Assembly: GCA_902803735.1 (NCBI GenBank)
Contig: CADCRJ010000003.1
Location: forward strand, 1 to 32,822
Source of the DNA: an uncultured Spirochaetaceae bacterium
GTDB lineage: Bacteria; Spirochaetota; Spirochaetia; Treponematales; Treponemataceae
Length of the DNA: 32,822 nt
Direction of reading: 5' to 3'
In this document: piece after piece, positions 1-8,404 of the stretch
Layout: each line of letters opens with the position of its first letter
Numbering within the stretch: position 1 is the stretch's first letter
Position numbers and translations under genes: made by a program
Notes under the pieces: model-generated
Seen by the model: only the letters and a program-made list of their open reading frames with translations
The model's database searches: none
What the model was told of the DNA's origin: nothing

Positions 1-45
1 AAACGAAACACAAACCATAGCAATCGCAATAAAAGATTTTTTCAT
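1..45 (-). CDS. 5' end of an exported protein gene (partial)
   Basis: Only the first 15 codons lie in the window. They read Met-Lys-Lys-Ser followed by a hydrophobic stretch (FIAIAMVCVSF), the normal beginning of a Sec signal peptide or a lipoprotein signal. A GAGGT ribosome binding site sits 8 bases before the ATG at 45. The gene is divergent from the plus-strand gene at 201, and a long perfect palindrome (72-106) lies in the space between them. The mature protein is outside the window, so no function can be given. Confidence 0.7.
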   Translation of the reverse strand, partial: MKKSFIAIAMVCVSF

Positions 46-71
46 AGATTTCTACCTCACTAGATATATAG

Positions 72-106
72 GTCGAATGTCGAGTTTTTGAAACTCGACA
101 TTCGAC
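72..106. repeat. Perfect 16-bp palindrome with 3-base loop
   Basis: Bases 72-87 (GTCGAATGTCGAGTTT) are repeated exactly as the reverse complement at 91-106, separated by TTG. It sits between two divergent genes, so it is not a normal terminator position. For the minus-strand gene it lies directly upstream of a TATATA-like -10 region. It could be an operator, an mRNA hairpin or one copy of a dispersed palindromic repeat. Confidence 0.8.
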
Positions 107-200
107 TTAAAAAGAATATCATAGCTAAAAACATTTTTCTGTAATTTTGTTACGCAAGCGGTCTTTAAAACCATTTATTATTTCTGTAACATAATCAGGT

Positions 201-557
201 ATGAGCGTTTCGGCACGAATCAAAATTTCTGACATTATTATACTCGCCGCAATTATTCTACTGGCCGTTGCCATAGAAATTCACGGAACGCATAAAAAGG
301 GAAATTTGGTCAAAGTCAACGCAAATGGCACAGAATACGTTTTTTCTGCAAAAAAGGACGGCATCCATGTTGTAAAAGGAGCATTGGGAAATACTGTTTT
401 TGAGATAAAAAACGGCAGGATTCGTATTTTAGAGTCTCCATGCCCAAATAAAACCTGCATTCATCAGGGGTGGTCAAATATTTTGGTCTGCTTGCCGAAT
501 AAGGTTCTGATAAGCACAGACAACAAAGAAGAGGAATTTGATGCAATTGCAAAATAA
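201..557 (+). CDS. NusG domain II-containing small membrane-anchored protein
   Basis: The protein has 118 residues. One N-terminal membrane segment (about 11-28) is followed by a small beta domain ending in CPNKTC-IHQGW (Cys81, Cys86) and a CLPN segment (Cys97). This cysteine pattern is typical of the NusG_II family of short membrane-tethered proteins, whose function is not settled. The gene overlaps the next one by 17 bases and is surely co-translated with it. In other anaerobes I recall this family next to Gx transporter and ApbE genes, as here, which suggests a link to redox or flavin-carrying membrane complexes. No clear ribosome binding site precedes the ATG; a CATAAT box ends 5 bases before it. 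Confidence 0.8.
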   Translation: MSVSARIKISDIIILAAIILLAVAIEIHGTHKKGNLVKVNANGTEYVFSAKKDGIHVVKGALGNTVFEIKNGRIRILESPCPNKTCIHQGWSNILVCLPNKVLISTDNKEEEFDAIAK

Positions 558-1632
558 AAACGTTTCAAACGAGAAAAAGAGGATTGCCTACTTTTGTTCC
601 CTCGCACTTCTGTTCTCTTACGCAGAGGCTTTTTTTCCTCGCGTCGTGCCGTTTTTCAGGCTCGGCTTTGGCAACGTGGCTATTCTGCTTGCCCTGGATT
701 TCTCTCTCAAACCGTTTTTGATACTTACACTTGCCAAATCTATAGCTGCCTCGCTTGCCTCTGGAACGCTATTCAGTCCATTTATAGCAGTATCAGTTGC
801 ACAGTCCTTTTTTTCAGGTCTTACGATGTGGTCACTTGCCCGCCTGTGCAGGGGCTTTTTTTCTGTATACGGGATTTCTATGCTAGGAGCCGCTGTAAGC
901 ACTTACGTTCAGATTTTTATGGCATCATTTATAGCAGGGGAAGGCACAATGCAGCTACTTGCCCCCATGCTGATTTTTTCACAAATTGCGGCGGTCATAA
1001 CCGCTTTTTTGGCGACAAAAATATCCATTCCCGACGAATTGCCTAAACTCCCTGCGGCAAAAGAAGAAAAACAAAGCAAGCTTTATCAGGCAGGCATACC
1101 GCTGGCAATAATCTTATCAAGTGCATTCGTGCTCACTATAAAAAAAATCCCGATTCTTGTGGACGCATTTATTGCGGCACTTTTATTACAACGACTCTCT
1201 GGAAGAAAAATCAAAATCCTTCCTCACGTTTTTCTTTGGATTTTTTTTCTTTTATCAAATGTATTCGTGCCAGAAGGAAAAGTCCTGCTAAAAGTCGCTG
1301 GCTTGCAAATTACAGAGGGAGCTATCCGTATAGGTTTTACAAAGGCGCTGGCGTTCTCGTCTATCGCAGCTCTTTCTCAATGTGCGTGCCTTATAAAAGT
1401 CAGCACGGATTCGATTTTTGCACAATCTATGCTGTATTTTGAGAACACGGTACAAGTTTTTAAGCTTTCTGCAAAAAAAAATCCGATAGAACGATTGAAC
1501 GAAGCTCTTGCCGCGGACAGTTTCTTAGCGGAATGCAAGCCAAACATGGCAACAAAAGGCAAAAGCCTTTTTATTGCCATTGCTATGGTCGTAACATTCA
1601 GCACGCTTTTCTTGGTGAATAATCTTTATTAG
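541..1632 (+). CDS. Gx transporter family / heptaprenyl diphosphate synthase component I-like membrane protein with EcfT-like C-terminal half
   Basis: The ATG at 541 is preferred over the in-frame TTG at 538 because GAGG at 531-534 is then well spaced. The first 165 residues resemble the Gx transporter family (Pfam Hpre_diP_synt_I): five or six membrane helices with an ECF S-component-like look and the segment PRVVPFFRLGFGNVAILLAL. After a Lys/Glu-rich linker (about 172-182) comes a second half with several helices and a region (ITEGAIRIGFTKALAFSS) that recalls the T-component (EcfT/CbiQ) of ECF transporters. The usual Gx protein stops near residue 170, so this is either a fusion or a long spirochaete form. 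The substrate is unknown. Confidence 0.7.
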   Translation: MQLQNKNVSNEKKRIAYFCSLALLFSYAEAFFPRVVPFFRLGFGNVAILLALDFSLKPFLILTLAKSIAASLASGTLFSPFIAVSVAQSFFSGLTMWSLARLCRGFFSVYGISMLGAAVSTYVQIFMASFIAGEGTMQLLAPMLIFSQIAAVITAFLATKISIPDELPKLPAAKEEKQSKLYQAGIPLAIILSSAFVLTIKKIPILVDAFIAALLLQRLSGRKIKILPHVFLWIFFLLSNVFVPEGKVLLKVAGLQITEGAIRIGFTKALAFSSIAALSQCACLIKVSTDSIFAQSMLYFENTVQVFKLSAKKNPIERLNEALAADSFLAECKPNMATKGKSLFIAIAMVVTFSTLFLVNNLY

Positions 1633-1667
1633 CAAATAATCCTTATTAGCGAATAATCTCTATTTTT
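1617..1667. repeat. Three tandem 17-base repeats across two converging stop codons
   Basis: Units at 1617-1633, 1634-1650 and 1651-1667 share the core AATAATCYYTATTAGC; the third is degenerate at its end. The plus-strand gene stops in the first unit (TAG at 1630-1632) and the minus-strand apbE stops in the second (TAA, 1648-1646). The repeats therefore encode the last residues of both proteins. Confidence 0.75.
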
Positions 1668-2650
1668 GAGAAGTCAGAAAGTACTGAAATCTTATCAGAA
1701 AGTCCCTCCGTATAGGCAAGGGAACCGTCTTCAAGCAAAAGAATCATTTCAAAATCATGGCTGCCACGCCAAAGTTCCGTCGCGGCTTCTTTGCCAAGTA
1801 CAAACACCGTAGTGCTGAGAACATCTGCGTAAAGTCCGCTTTCTGCAACAATTGTCGCAGAAACAAGCTCATTCTCGACAGGAATTCCTGTTCGCCCGTC
1901 CAAAATATGAACAAAAGTGCGCCCATCCTCTGCCGTAAAGAACCGCTCGTAACCGCCACTCGTAACAACAGCACAGTCACAAACCTTCAAAGCAACAGGT
2001 ACGCCATCGTCATCAGGACTACGAAGCCCTATCGTCCACGGCTTGCCATTTGGCTTACAGCCAAGAGCCTGCACATTGCCTCCCAAATCAAGGATTGCGG
2101 ACTTTATCCCCTTTTCCTTCAAAAGCTTAACAGCCTCGTCACCTGCAAAGCCTTTGCCAGCCGCCCCCAAATCAAGCATGGAACCGCAAGAAAGGCTTAC
2201 GGTGTCTCCATCCACAAGAACGTTGCGGATGTCTGTAAGGGCAAGCAATTTCTCTATTTCCTCTGCACTTGGAACCCTGTACGAGCCTGTGGTAAAACCC
2301 CATGAGCGCGTTACAGGATACAATGCAGGATTAAAGGCGTTACCCGTTTTTGTTGCAAAGTTCAGCGTAAAATCCAGCAGAAAAGCTGTCTCTGGATGTA
2401 CGGAGCAAGGCTTTCCTTCGGCATTGTTCAGCTTGAAAATATCGCTGTCATCCATTGTTGTGGAAAGTATTTTCTCTAGCTCCTCAATCCTTTTTTTGCA
2501 TACGGCATTTGCTTTCTCGGATTTTTTTCCATACGAGGTTATATGCATTGCCGTATTCATTGCAGAAAAAGCAACGGAGGATTCCTTGGAACAAGAAGCT
2601 GCAAGGAATCCTAAGAACAGTCCCAAAAGGGCAAACCTAATTCTTTTCAT
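1646..2650 (-). CDS. apbE: FAD:protein FMN transferase (ApbE family), lipoprotein
   Basis: The protein has 334 residues. It begins with a lipoprotein signal with lipobox LAASC (lipidated Cys20), so it acts outside the inner membrane. ApbE enzymes attach FMN from FAD to a threonine or serine of target proteins such as RnfG/NqrC. Family motifs are present: GAAGKGFAGDEAV near 162, VTSGGYERFF, HILDGRTGIPV near 252 and the metal-binding stretch YADVLSTTVFVLG near 278. Length is normal. It lies 14 bases downstream of the cyclase gene on the same strand and is convergent with the NusG_II and Gx genes. No target gene is in the window. No Shine-Dalgarno sequence is seen; a TAGAAT box lies 11 bases before the ATG. 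Confidence 0.93.
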   Translation of the reverse strand: MKRIRFALLGLFLGFLAASCSKESSVAFSAMNTAMHITSYGKKSEKANAVCKKRIEELEKILSTTMDDSDIFKLNNAEGKPCSVHPETAFLLDFTLNFATKTGNAFNPALYPVTRSWGFTTGSYRVPSAEEIEKLLALTDIRNVLVDGDTVSLSCGSMLDLGAAGKGFAGDEAVKLLKEKGIKSAILDLGGNVQALGCKPNGKPWTIGLRSPDDDGVPVALKVCDCAVVTSGGYERFFTAEDGRTFVHILDGRTGIPVENELVSATIVAESGLYADVLSTTVFVLGKEAATELWRGSHDFEMILLLEDGSLAYTEGLSDKISVLSDFSKIEIIR

Positions 2651-2664
2651 ACAAAAGCTTTATT

Positions 2665-5634
2665 CTACTTAGACTTCATGGTGTATACGCCATCCCATTG
2701 CTCTGGAAGACCATTTTTAAGGAAATCCTCACAGCGTTCCATGAAAACTTTTGAAGAAGCGTCATCTGGGTACATTTCGTCAGCCTGCTTATAAAGCTCA
2801 TAGGCTTTTTTCAAGTCTTCCTTGTCTTTAGGCTCATCAGGAGTATCAGAACCTTTCATGTACCACTTCATGCCTTCGTTAAAAATTTCCGCCGCGCGAA
2901 TCTGAGCTTCTGGCATCTCGCTTCGTAAACCAAGGACGTTATAAATCCTGACAGGCTTCTTTACGTTGATAACCCTAACAGCGTCAAATTCCCTGACGAC
3001 AAGCTTTCCTTCGTTTTCGCCAGAGTTTGCCGCAAGCCATGTACTCTCGCTTATCATCATCCAAGAACCGTAAACTTTGTTGGTTCCCTCTAGTCGGGAA
3101 GCCAAGTTTACGTTGTTACCCATAATCGTATAGTTGAGCTTTTTGTCAGTTCCCATGTTCCCTACAACCATGTTTCCTGTGTTGAGACCGACCCTTGAAT
3201 GCAGGTAGAACGGCTTGCCCGTCTTGGGATTTATAGGCAGCTTGCTCACATTCTCTTCGTTGTATTTTTTCTCCGCCTGCAACATTCTAATGCCAGCCAC
3301 ACAGGCATCAAAAGCATTATTCTTGTTAGGAATAGGAGCTCCAAAAAACGATACAATCTCATCGCCAACATATTTGTCGATAGTGCCGTTATTATCCATG
3401 ATAGCGTCGCTCAACGCACCAAGATACTCGTTAAGAATCGAAACAAGGCGTTCAGCACCTTTGTCCTCGCCTTCCTCATTGTTTATCGTCTCGGTAAATC
3501 CAGAGAATGTCGCAACATCTGAGAAGAGAGCCGTAAGACTGTCTGTCTTACCACCGAGCTTCGCAACGTCAGGGTTCTTTACGATTTCGTCAACGACAGA
3601 CGGAGCAACGTAAGCACCAAACGTATTCTGCAAGAATCTCTTGTCACGCTCGCTGTTCACAAAGCTAAGGACTGTAATCATAACATACGAAGAAAGCGTT
3701 ATAAAAAGCGGTGCAACAATAGGCACGTATACGCCAAAACAAATCATAAGAACGGAAGGAATAAGAATTGCTAGAACAACCAGTCCTATGCCACAAATGG
3801 TCTTTTCTTTTACATTTTTTCCTGATACTACAAAAACAAGAACCAACGAAAGAAGAGCTGCGATAACGGCACTTATTTTCCAGCTTACAGGATGAATAAA
3901 ATCATTATTTATAATCGTATTGAAAATATTCGCATGAGTTCCGACATTAGGATAAGAACGCTCGAATGGTGTCGTTCCCAAATCCGTAGTGGAGCTTGCA
4001 GTATTTCCTATAATACAGAATTTTCCTTCATAAGAAGCCTTCATATCATTAAAATATGAATTGTAAATATTAACTTCATTTTTTAGTGTCTCAAAAAGAT
4101 TCTCAAATCCCTGAGCAAGCTCCTGAAAGACCTCTTCTCCAAGTGCATCTCTAGAACTCATTAAGAAATTCTCTATTTCTTCTATATATTCCCCATTGGA
4201 AAAAGCTGTAACATTCTCAAAAAAGGTTTTTCTCAATGAAAAATATTCTTGCTGCTCATTAGCGTTAATACCGCCATTTATCGGCAGCCCGTTCACATCA
4301 TAGCCATCACACTTTGAGAGCAAAAAATCCTTGTACTGGGTAATATCCGAATAATCAAGCAAAAGATTCTTTGCAACAGAAATGTACTGCAACTCGTTAC
4401 CAGAAGTAATATCCCATTTAAATTCAGAAAGTTTGCTCAGAATTGTCGCAATATTCTGCTCAGACTGTTGCAAAAGTCCCAAGAACAGCACGCTCTCATG
4501 CTTAAAGGACTTGCCAAACGCATCATGCTTCCAGTTAATCAACATTCTGCCTTGCTCGTCCAGCGGAATCTTTATATCACGGACAGTCTCGCTGCCATCC
4601 TCCTCAGGAATGTGTGCACCCAGGAACTGCATGGTATTTTTCTGGCGCAAGAGTTTTTCAGGCTTTAGGAAACTCAGCATAGGTGCAACTGAAAGCTGTC
4701 CGATACAGCCTTCATCCTGCTTGGAGAAAAGCTCGATACGGCGTCTAGAGCCATCAGAATCAATAACGACGTTCGTAAAACCTGCACCTACCGCATGGGT
4801 AATAAACTTAGGCAGAGCTGGAGAAAGTCCTATCTGATATTTTTTGCGGGAATCCTTGTCATCCCAGTCAATATCAACAGAACTTTTGTCAAATCCTGAT
4901 TTCTTCAAGCTCTCGATGAAAGTCCTTCGGTTTCCGGCCAGAGTAAAATTCTTAGGGTCATCAAGCACATAGAAAAATCTTTTTTGGACATAATCCATAA
5001 AATCATCTTCATAATTCAAGTCCAAGTCAGACGTATTTATTGTAAGCCACGTGTTTCCGAAGAACTGTATCGCTCTGGCAAAATAATCATCGTTATCCAC
5101 ATAAATAGAGTCGCGAACACTTTGACGCAGTTTATCCAAACCAGGATAAATGAGATAATTCAAGGTCTCACCTGCCAAAGAAGGAAGCTCCCTTACAGAA
5201 TAATCTCCTTTGTAAACCGCTGACGAGAATTCACCTACGGCAGCGGAAATGTCTTTTTTTTCATTCTCAAAAAGATTTAAGAGCGTATTATCAATAGCAG
5301 GATTTGCGGCAAGATTCGAGGGAGAGAGATATTCGATATCGAATACCGCCGTTTCTGCCCCAAGCTCCTTCATTCTGAGCAAGGAATCAGCAAAAATATC
5401 ACGAGTCCAAGGCCATGGACCAAGTGCCTCCAATGCCGTATTGTCAACCTCAACAAGCAGCACTTTCGAGCTTGTCTTAGGATTTTTTTTCAGCGACAAG
5501 AGTATGTCATACCCACGAAAATCGAATTTTTGAAGCCCTCCGAGAAAACCAAGAAGAATCCAAAAAACAGAAACAAAACAGACTAAAAGCGGTGCAATCC
5601 ACTTATTTTGTAATAAATTTTTCTTCTTTTTCAT
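2665..5634 (-). CDS. CHASE2-domain adenylate/guanylate cyclase
   Basis: This is a 989-residue sensor enzyme. An N-terminal membrane helix (about 13-33) is followed by a large extracytoplasmic CHASE2 domain (to about 580; note FDIEYLSPS and the WPWTRD motif), two or three membrane helices (about 585-660), a class III cyclase domain (about 690-880) and a short TPR-like C-terminus. Cyclase motifs: FSDVATFSGF (first metal Asp), DKYVGDEIVSFFGAP (substrate-selecting Lys and second metal Asp) and YTIMGNNVNLASRLEG (Thr of the class IIIb type, transition-state Asn and Arg). The Lys/Thr pair favours ATP as substrate. It probably makes cAMP in response to an envelope signal. It is divergent from an operon with a FecR-domain protein. 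It starts 8 bases after an extended -10 box with no ribosome binding site. Confidence 0.9.
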   Translation of the reverse strand: MKKKKNLLQNKWIAPLLVCFVSVFWILLGFLGGLQKFDFRGYDILLSLKKNPKTSSKVLLVEVDNTALEALGPWPWTRDIFADSLLRMKELGAETAVFDIEYLSPSNLAANPAIDNTLLNLFENEKKDISAAVGEFSSAVYKGDYSVRELPSLAGETLNYLIYPGLDKLRQSVRDSIYVDNDDYFARAIQFFGNTWLTINTSDLDLNYEDDFMDYVQKRFFYVLDDPKNFTLAGNRRTFIESLKKSGFDKSSVDIDWDDKDSRKKYQIGLSPALPKFITHAVGAGFTNVVIDSDGSRRRIELFSKQDEGCIGQLSVAPMLSFLKPEKLLRQKNTMQFLGAHIPEEDGSETVRDIKIPLDEQGRMLINWKHDAFGKSFKHESVLFLGLLQQSEQNIATILSKLSEFKWDITSGNELQYISVAKNLLLDYSDITQYKDFLLSKCDGYDVNGLPINGGINANEQQEYFSLRKTFFENVTAFSNGEYIEEIENFLMSSRDALGEEVFQELAQGFENLFETLKNEVNIYNSYFNDMKASYEGKFCIIGNTASSTTDLGTTPFERSYPNVGTHANIFNTIINNDFIHPVSWKISAVIAALLSLVLVFVVSGKNVKEKTICGIGLVVLAILIPSVLMICFGVYVPIVAPLFITLSSYVMITVLSFVNSERDKRFLQNTFGAYVAPSVVDEIVKNPDVAKLGGKTDSLTALFSDVATFSGFTETINNEEGEDKGAERLVSILNEYLGALSDAIMDNNGTIDKYVGDEIVSFFGAPIPNKNNAFDACVAGIRMLQAEKKYNEENVSKLPINPKTGKPFYLHSRVGLNTGNMVVGNMGTDKKLNYTIMGNNVNLASRLEGTNKVYGSWMMISESTWLAANSGENEGKLVVREFDAVRVINVKKPVRIYNVLGLRSEMPEAQIRAAEIFNEGMKWYMKGSDTPDEPKDKEDLKKAYELYKQADEMYPDDASSKVFMERCEDFLKNGLPEQWDGVYTMKSK

Positions 5635-5642
5635 AGAAAAAA

Positions 5643-5651
5643 ATTATATCA
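5643..5651 (-). promoter_or_regulatory. Extended -10 promoter of the cyclase gene
   Basis: On the minus strand this reads TGA-TATAAT. Only eight bases, mostly T, separate it from the ATG at 5634. Transcription would start at or within two bases of the ATG, giving a leaderless or nearly leaderless mRNA. Confidence 0.5.
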
Positions 5652-5760
5652 CATGTTATATTTAAAAAGGAATCGAATTTTATAAAGACTAGTAATAAAG
5701 GAGACAAAATAAGATTATTTTAATGTAATTTTATTTTAGGCAATTAAGTATTCTTCAAGT

Positions 5761-5790
5761 TTGCCTTGTCACCAATCTCCCTTTTATACT
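5761..5790 (+). promoter_or_regulatory. Promoter of the exported protein/barrel/FecR operon
   Basis: TTGCCT at 5761-5766 and TATACT at 5785-5790 are 18 bases apart. The predicted start near 5797 leaves a short leader carrying AAGGAG before the ATG at 5818. The rest of 5635-5760 is AT-rich and shows nothing else I can name. Confidence 0.5.
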
Positions 5791-5817
5791 GCTAGGCGGA
5801 ATTTCAAGGAGTATGAA

Positions 5818-6267
5818 ATGAACAAGAAATTTGTCTTTCTTTTTTCGTTGATATTGCACCTCTCATTTTCAGCATACTCACAGAGTGCGGATAAAATGAG
5901 TGAAATTTTGGAAACACAGACGGTTACGTATGGTCAAGTATCATACCTTGCATGTGTTTTCTCAAACACCATTGATGAAGATGTAACCTATGACAAAGCT
6001 TTGGCAACGATGAAATCAAACTCATTGGTCCCAATGAGCGTAAAGACAAATGACCCAATAAAACTTGGAAAAGTTGCGCAGATTTTTGCAAGAGCAGCTA
6101 ATCTCAAGGGCGGCTTGATGTACACAATCACAAAATCTCAAAGATATTCCTTTAAGGAACTTAAAGCTCAGGATATATTACCACAAAACGCAGATCCATC
6201 AATGAAAATCTCTGGCCGTGATGCTCTTGCGATACTACAAGAATGCATTGATGCAAACAGTAAATAA
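5818..6267 (+). CDS. Small exported protein of unknown function
   Basis: The start at 5818 is chosen over an upstream in-frame start at 5761 because AAGGAG is correctly placed and the protein then begins with a clean signal peptide (MNKKFVFLFSLILHLSFSAYS, cleavage after AYS). The mature part is about 130 residues of mixed helix. Two stretches (TYGQVSYLACVFS and IKLGKVAQIFARAANLKGG) have similar spacing of small and hydrophobic residues and may be an internal repeat, faintly like S-layer-homology helices. I do not recognise the family. It is the first gene of an operon with an outer-membrane barrel candidate and a FecR-domain protein, so it probably works in the periplasm with them. Confidence 0.75.
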   Translation: MNKKFVFLFSLILHLSFSAYSQSADKMSEILETQTVTYGQVSYLACVFSNTIDEDVTYDKALATMKSNSLVPMSVKTNDPIKLGKVAQIFARAANLKGGLMYTITKSQRYSFKELKAQDILPQNADPSMKISGRDALAILQECIDANSK

Positions 6268-6282
6268 TAGGAAGGCACGATT

Positions 6283-7428
6283 ATGTTCAAAGTTTTTCAA
6301 ACAAAGTTTTTCTCCAGCTTACTAGCAGCCTTTGTTCTCGGTGGATCTGTAGCAGCCTTTGAATATGGTGCTTACATTGACAACAACTCCAAATTTCAGG
6401 GGCAAAAATTATCAAACATTAAGCTAAGCCAAATCAACAGCGGAGCAGTCTGGGTTCGTTCGCCACTTGGAAGCAATACGAACAACTACTTTTCAATGCA
6501 AGGCTCATACCAACATGAAAGGGACTTCCGCTATAAGATGGACTATGATTATGTTGACTTGGATTTGTTCAAGCTGAATTTTGGTACAACCCTATTCGGC
6601 AACCAGCTTACGGCTGCAGCAGGTCGTTTTTTCGTATCAGACCTTTCAAGCATCGTATACACACAGAATGCAGACGGTCTCTACTTGAACTATCAGGCTC
6701 CAACATACACCGTCTCATTGTACGGAGCATACACAGGTCTACTCAATGCAAACAAAATTTCAATGATTGCAATCGGAAAAGATGCTGAAATCGCAGATTC
6801 AGACAAACTCTACGATTTTGCAGAGAAATACGTCATATCAGCAGGAACAATCTCGTTCCTAACCTTGGCAGAAAACACTAGCGTTGACTTGCAGTACTTG
6901 GGAGCATACAGAGTTGAACACAAAAGCACGAACAGAATGTATGCGACTATTTCTGTAAACGGTCCTATCTCATCAAACATCTACTACAACACAAGCTATA
7001 CATTGGGATGGCGAAACTATGACCACTCAAAGTATATAAAGGATGCGCTTTTCAGAGCCAGCGCGACATATTTTGTACCGAACACAACACTATCCTTATC
7101 AGGAAATTTCTTGTACGTAACAGATATGTTCGTTGGTTTTACAAGCCAAGATGCCGTCAACTCATGGGATTTGCCAGAATATGTAGATTTATGTAAACCA
7201 GGTGCAACTATCTCCATAAAGCCTTTCTCAAAATTATTGCTTTCCCTCTCAGGAGATATTGTATTTGATAGCGATTTAAATTATCAGGGTGTTCAGTACA
7301 GGGCTGCCGCAGACTTACAGCTTTTCAGTGATTTATACATTGGTGGCGCTATTACTCAATACATCGATGATGATGTCGCAAAAAACAACAGGCATTGCTT
7401 TCAGCTGAAAGCAACGCTCGTACTATAG
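6283..7428 (+). CDS. Probable outer-membrane beta-barrel protein
   Basis: The protein has 381 residues with a Sec signal peptide (about 1-25, ending SVAA). The mature chain is rich in Tyr, Ser, Asn and Thr in short alternating amphipathic strands (for example YVDLDLFKLNFGTTLFG). It ends in a hydrophobic strand, FQLKATLVL, as outer-membrane barrels do. There are no cysteines apart from a few isolated ones and no cytoplasmic motifs. AGGAAGG precedes the ATG, 15 bases after the upstream gene. Fibre-less porin-like or structural barrels of this kind are common in Treponema; substrate and role are unknown. Position next to FecR and CHASE2-cyclase genes suggests a shared envelope function. Confidence 0.75.
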   Translation: MFKVFQTKFFSSLLAAFVLGGSVAAFEYGAYIDNNSKFQGQKLSNIKLSQINSGAVWVRSPLGSNTNNYFSMQGSYQHERDFRYKMDYDYVDLDLFKLNFGTTLFGNQLTAAAGRFFVSDLSSIVYTQNADGLYLNYQAPTYTVSLYGAYTGLLNANKISMIAIGKDAEIADSDKLYDFAEKYVISAGTISFLTLAENTSVDLQYLGAYRVEHKSTNRMYATISVNGPISSNIYYNTSYTLGWRNYDHSKYIKDALFRASATYFVPNTTLSLSGNFLYVTDMFVGFTSQDAVNSWDLPEYVDLCKPGATISIKPFSKLLLSLSGDIVFDSDLNYQGVQYRAAADLQLFSDLYIGGAITQYIDDDVAKNNRHCFQLKATLVL

Positions 7429-7437
7429 GAGGTTTTT

Positions 7438-8271
7438 ATGAAGAAGAACTTATTATTTTTAGTTTCAGTAATTTTCATTGCTTTTTCGGCTATTTCTGCA
7501 AGCGCAATGGAAGCTACAGTCGTCTCAACGACAGGAAAAACTGAACTTCAGCAACCAAACGGAGAGTGGGTTCAGTTGAAAACAGGTGACAAACTTGAAA
7601 AAGGCAGCGTTATTCAGACAGGATTCAAATCAGAGCTCGTATTACAGATAAAGGGAACCAAAGTTACCGTCTCGCCGCTGTCTCGTCTTACTATTGAGCA
7701 GGTTGCTGAAAAAGACACAAAAGACGAAACTCGCCTTTATATCGACTCTGGTGCTCTTAAAGCTGATGTTCAGAAATCAGAGAACCGCCGCGTAGGCTTT
7801 ACTGTACGCAGCTCGGTTGCAACGGCTTCTGTCCGCGGTACAATCCTTTCTGTAAAGAACAGATTCGGCAGGACAGGAATCAACACACAGCAGGGTATTG
7901 TTGCTGTATGGAAGTCTAATCAGCAGGGTGCTCAAATCTCAACAGATGAAGAGGATGCAGCTCCTGCCGCTCCTGCCAGCATGGGTAACAGCGCGACAGA
8001 TGTTTCTGACAGCGCACCAGATTCAGCCTTCACGGTCGTAAAAGGACAGCGTGTTACAATCGGATCTTCAGGTTCCGTAGATTCTGTAATAACAAACGCA
8101 AAGAAAGATTCTTATGGTCTTGTAGCCATAGAGAAGTCCGCTGCTGCAACAGAAAACGTTTCGCTTGGAACAACAGCCGCAAGCGACGGAACAGCAAGTC
8201 AGCTTACAGAGTCTTCTGAAACCTTACTTAAAGGGACAGGATTCATTCAAGCAAACGTAGCTTGGTACTAA
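7438..8271 (+). CDS. FecR-domain exported protein
   Basis: The protein has 277 residues with a Sec signal peptide (about 1-23). A FecR domain follows (about 28-140): ETGD-like segment LKTGDKLEKGSVIQTG, then LVLQIKGTKVTVSPLSRLTI and the typical RSSVATASVRGTILSV. The remainder is Ala/Ser/Thr-rich and low in complexity, with no membrane helix. FecR domains in this setting are periplasmic or surface proteins that bind partners; unlike true FecR there is no sigma-factor gene beside it. An excellent AGGAGG site lies 5 bases before the ATG, only 9 bases after the barrel gene. The gene ends the operon and is followed by a hairpin. Confidence 0.85.
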   Translation: MKKNLLFLVSVIFIAFSAISASAMEATVVSTTGKTELQQPNGEWVQLKTGDKLEKGSVIQTGFKSELVLQIKGTKVTVSPLSRLTIEQVAEKDTKDETRLYIDSGALKADVQKSENRRVGFTVRSSVATASVRGTILSVKNRFGRTGINTQQGIVAVWKSNQQGAQISTDEEDAAPAAPASMGNSATDVSDSAPDSAFTVVKGQRVTIGSSGSVDSVITNAKKDSYGLVAIEKSAAATENVSLGTTAASDGTASQLTESSETLLKGTGFIQANVAWY

Positions 8272-8281
8272 CAATTTTCAA

Positions 8282-8310
8282 CCAGTTGCCACCTAAAAAA
8301 TGGCAACTGG
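8282..8310 (+). terminator. Hairpin after the FecR gene
   Basis: CCAGTTGCCA (8282-8291) pairs perfectly with TGGCAACTGG (8301-8310) across a 9-base A-rich loop. It lies 10 bases after the stop codon. No T-run follows, so it may end transcription with help from Rho or protect the mRNA 3' end. Confidence 0.6.
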
Positions 8311-8369
8311 AACATTCGCTCAAAAAAAGCGTCCCCACAAAATCAAATCATAATCTTTTAAATCTAATG

Positions 8370-8398
8370 TTTTCAATTAACGTATTATTTGCTAAAAT
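8370..8398 (+). promoter_or_regulatory. Extended -10 promoter of the lipoprotein gene
   Basis: TTTTCA at 8370-8375, a 17-base spacer ending in TGC, and TAAAAT at 8393-8398. The ATG at 8405 begins six bases later with no ribosome binding site, so the mRNA is probably leaderless. Confidence 0.55.
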
Positions 8399-8404
8399 AT
8401 ATCT

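Noticed and set aside
2043-2672. 209-codon plus-strand frame opposite apbE
   Set aside because: apbE has all family motifs on the other strand; this frame has no recognisable domain.
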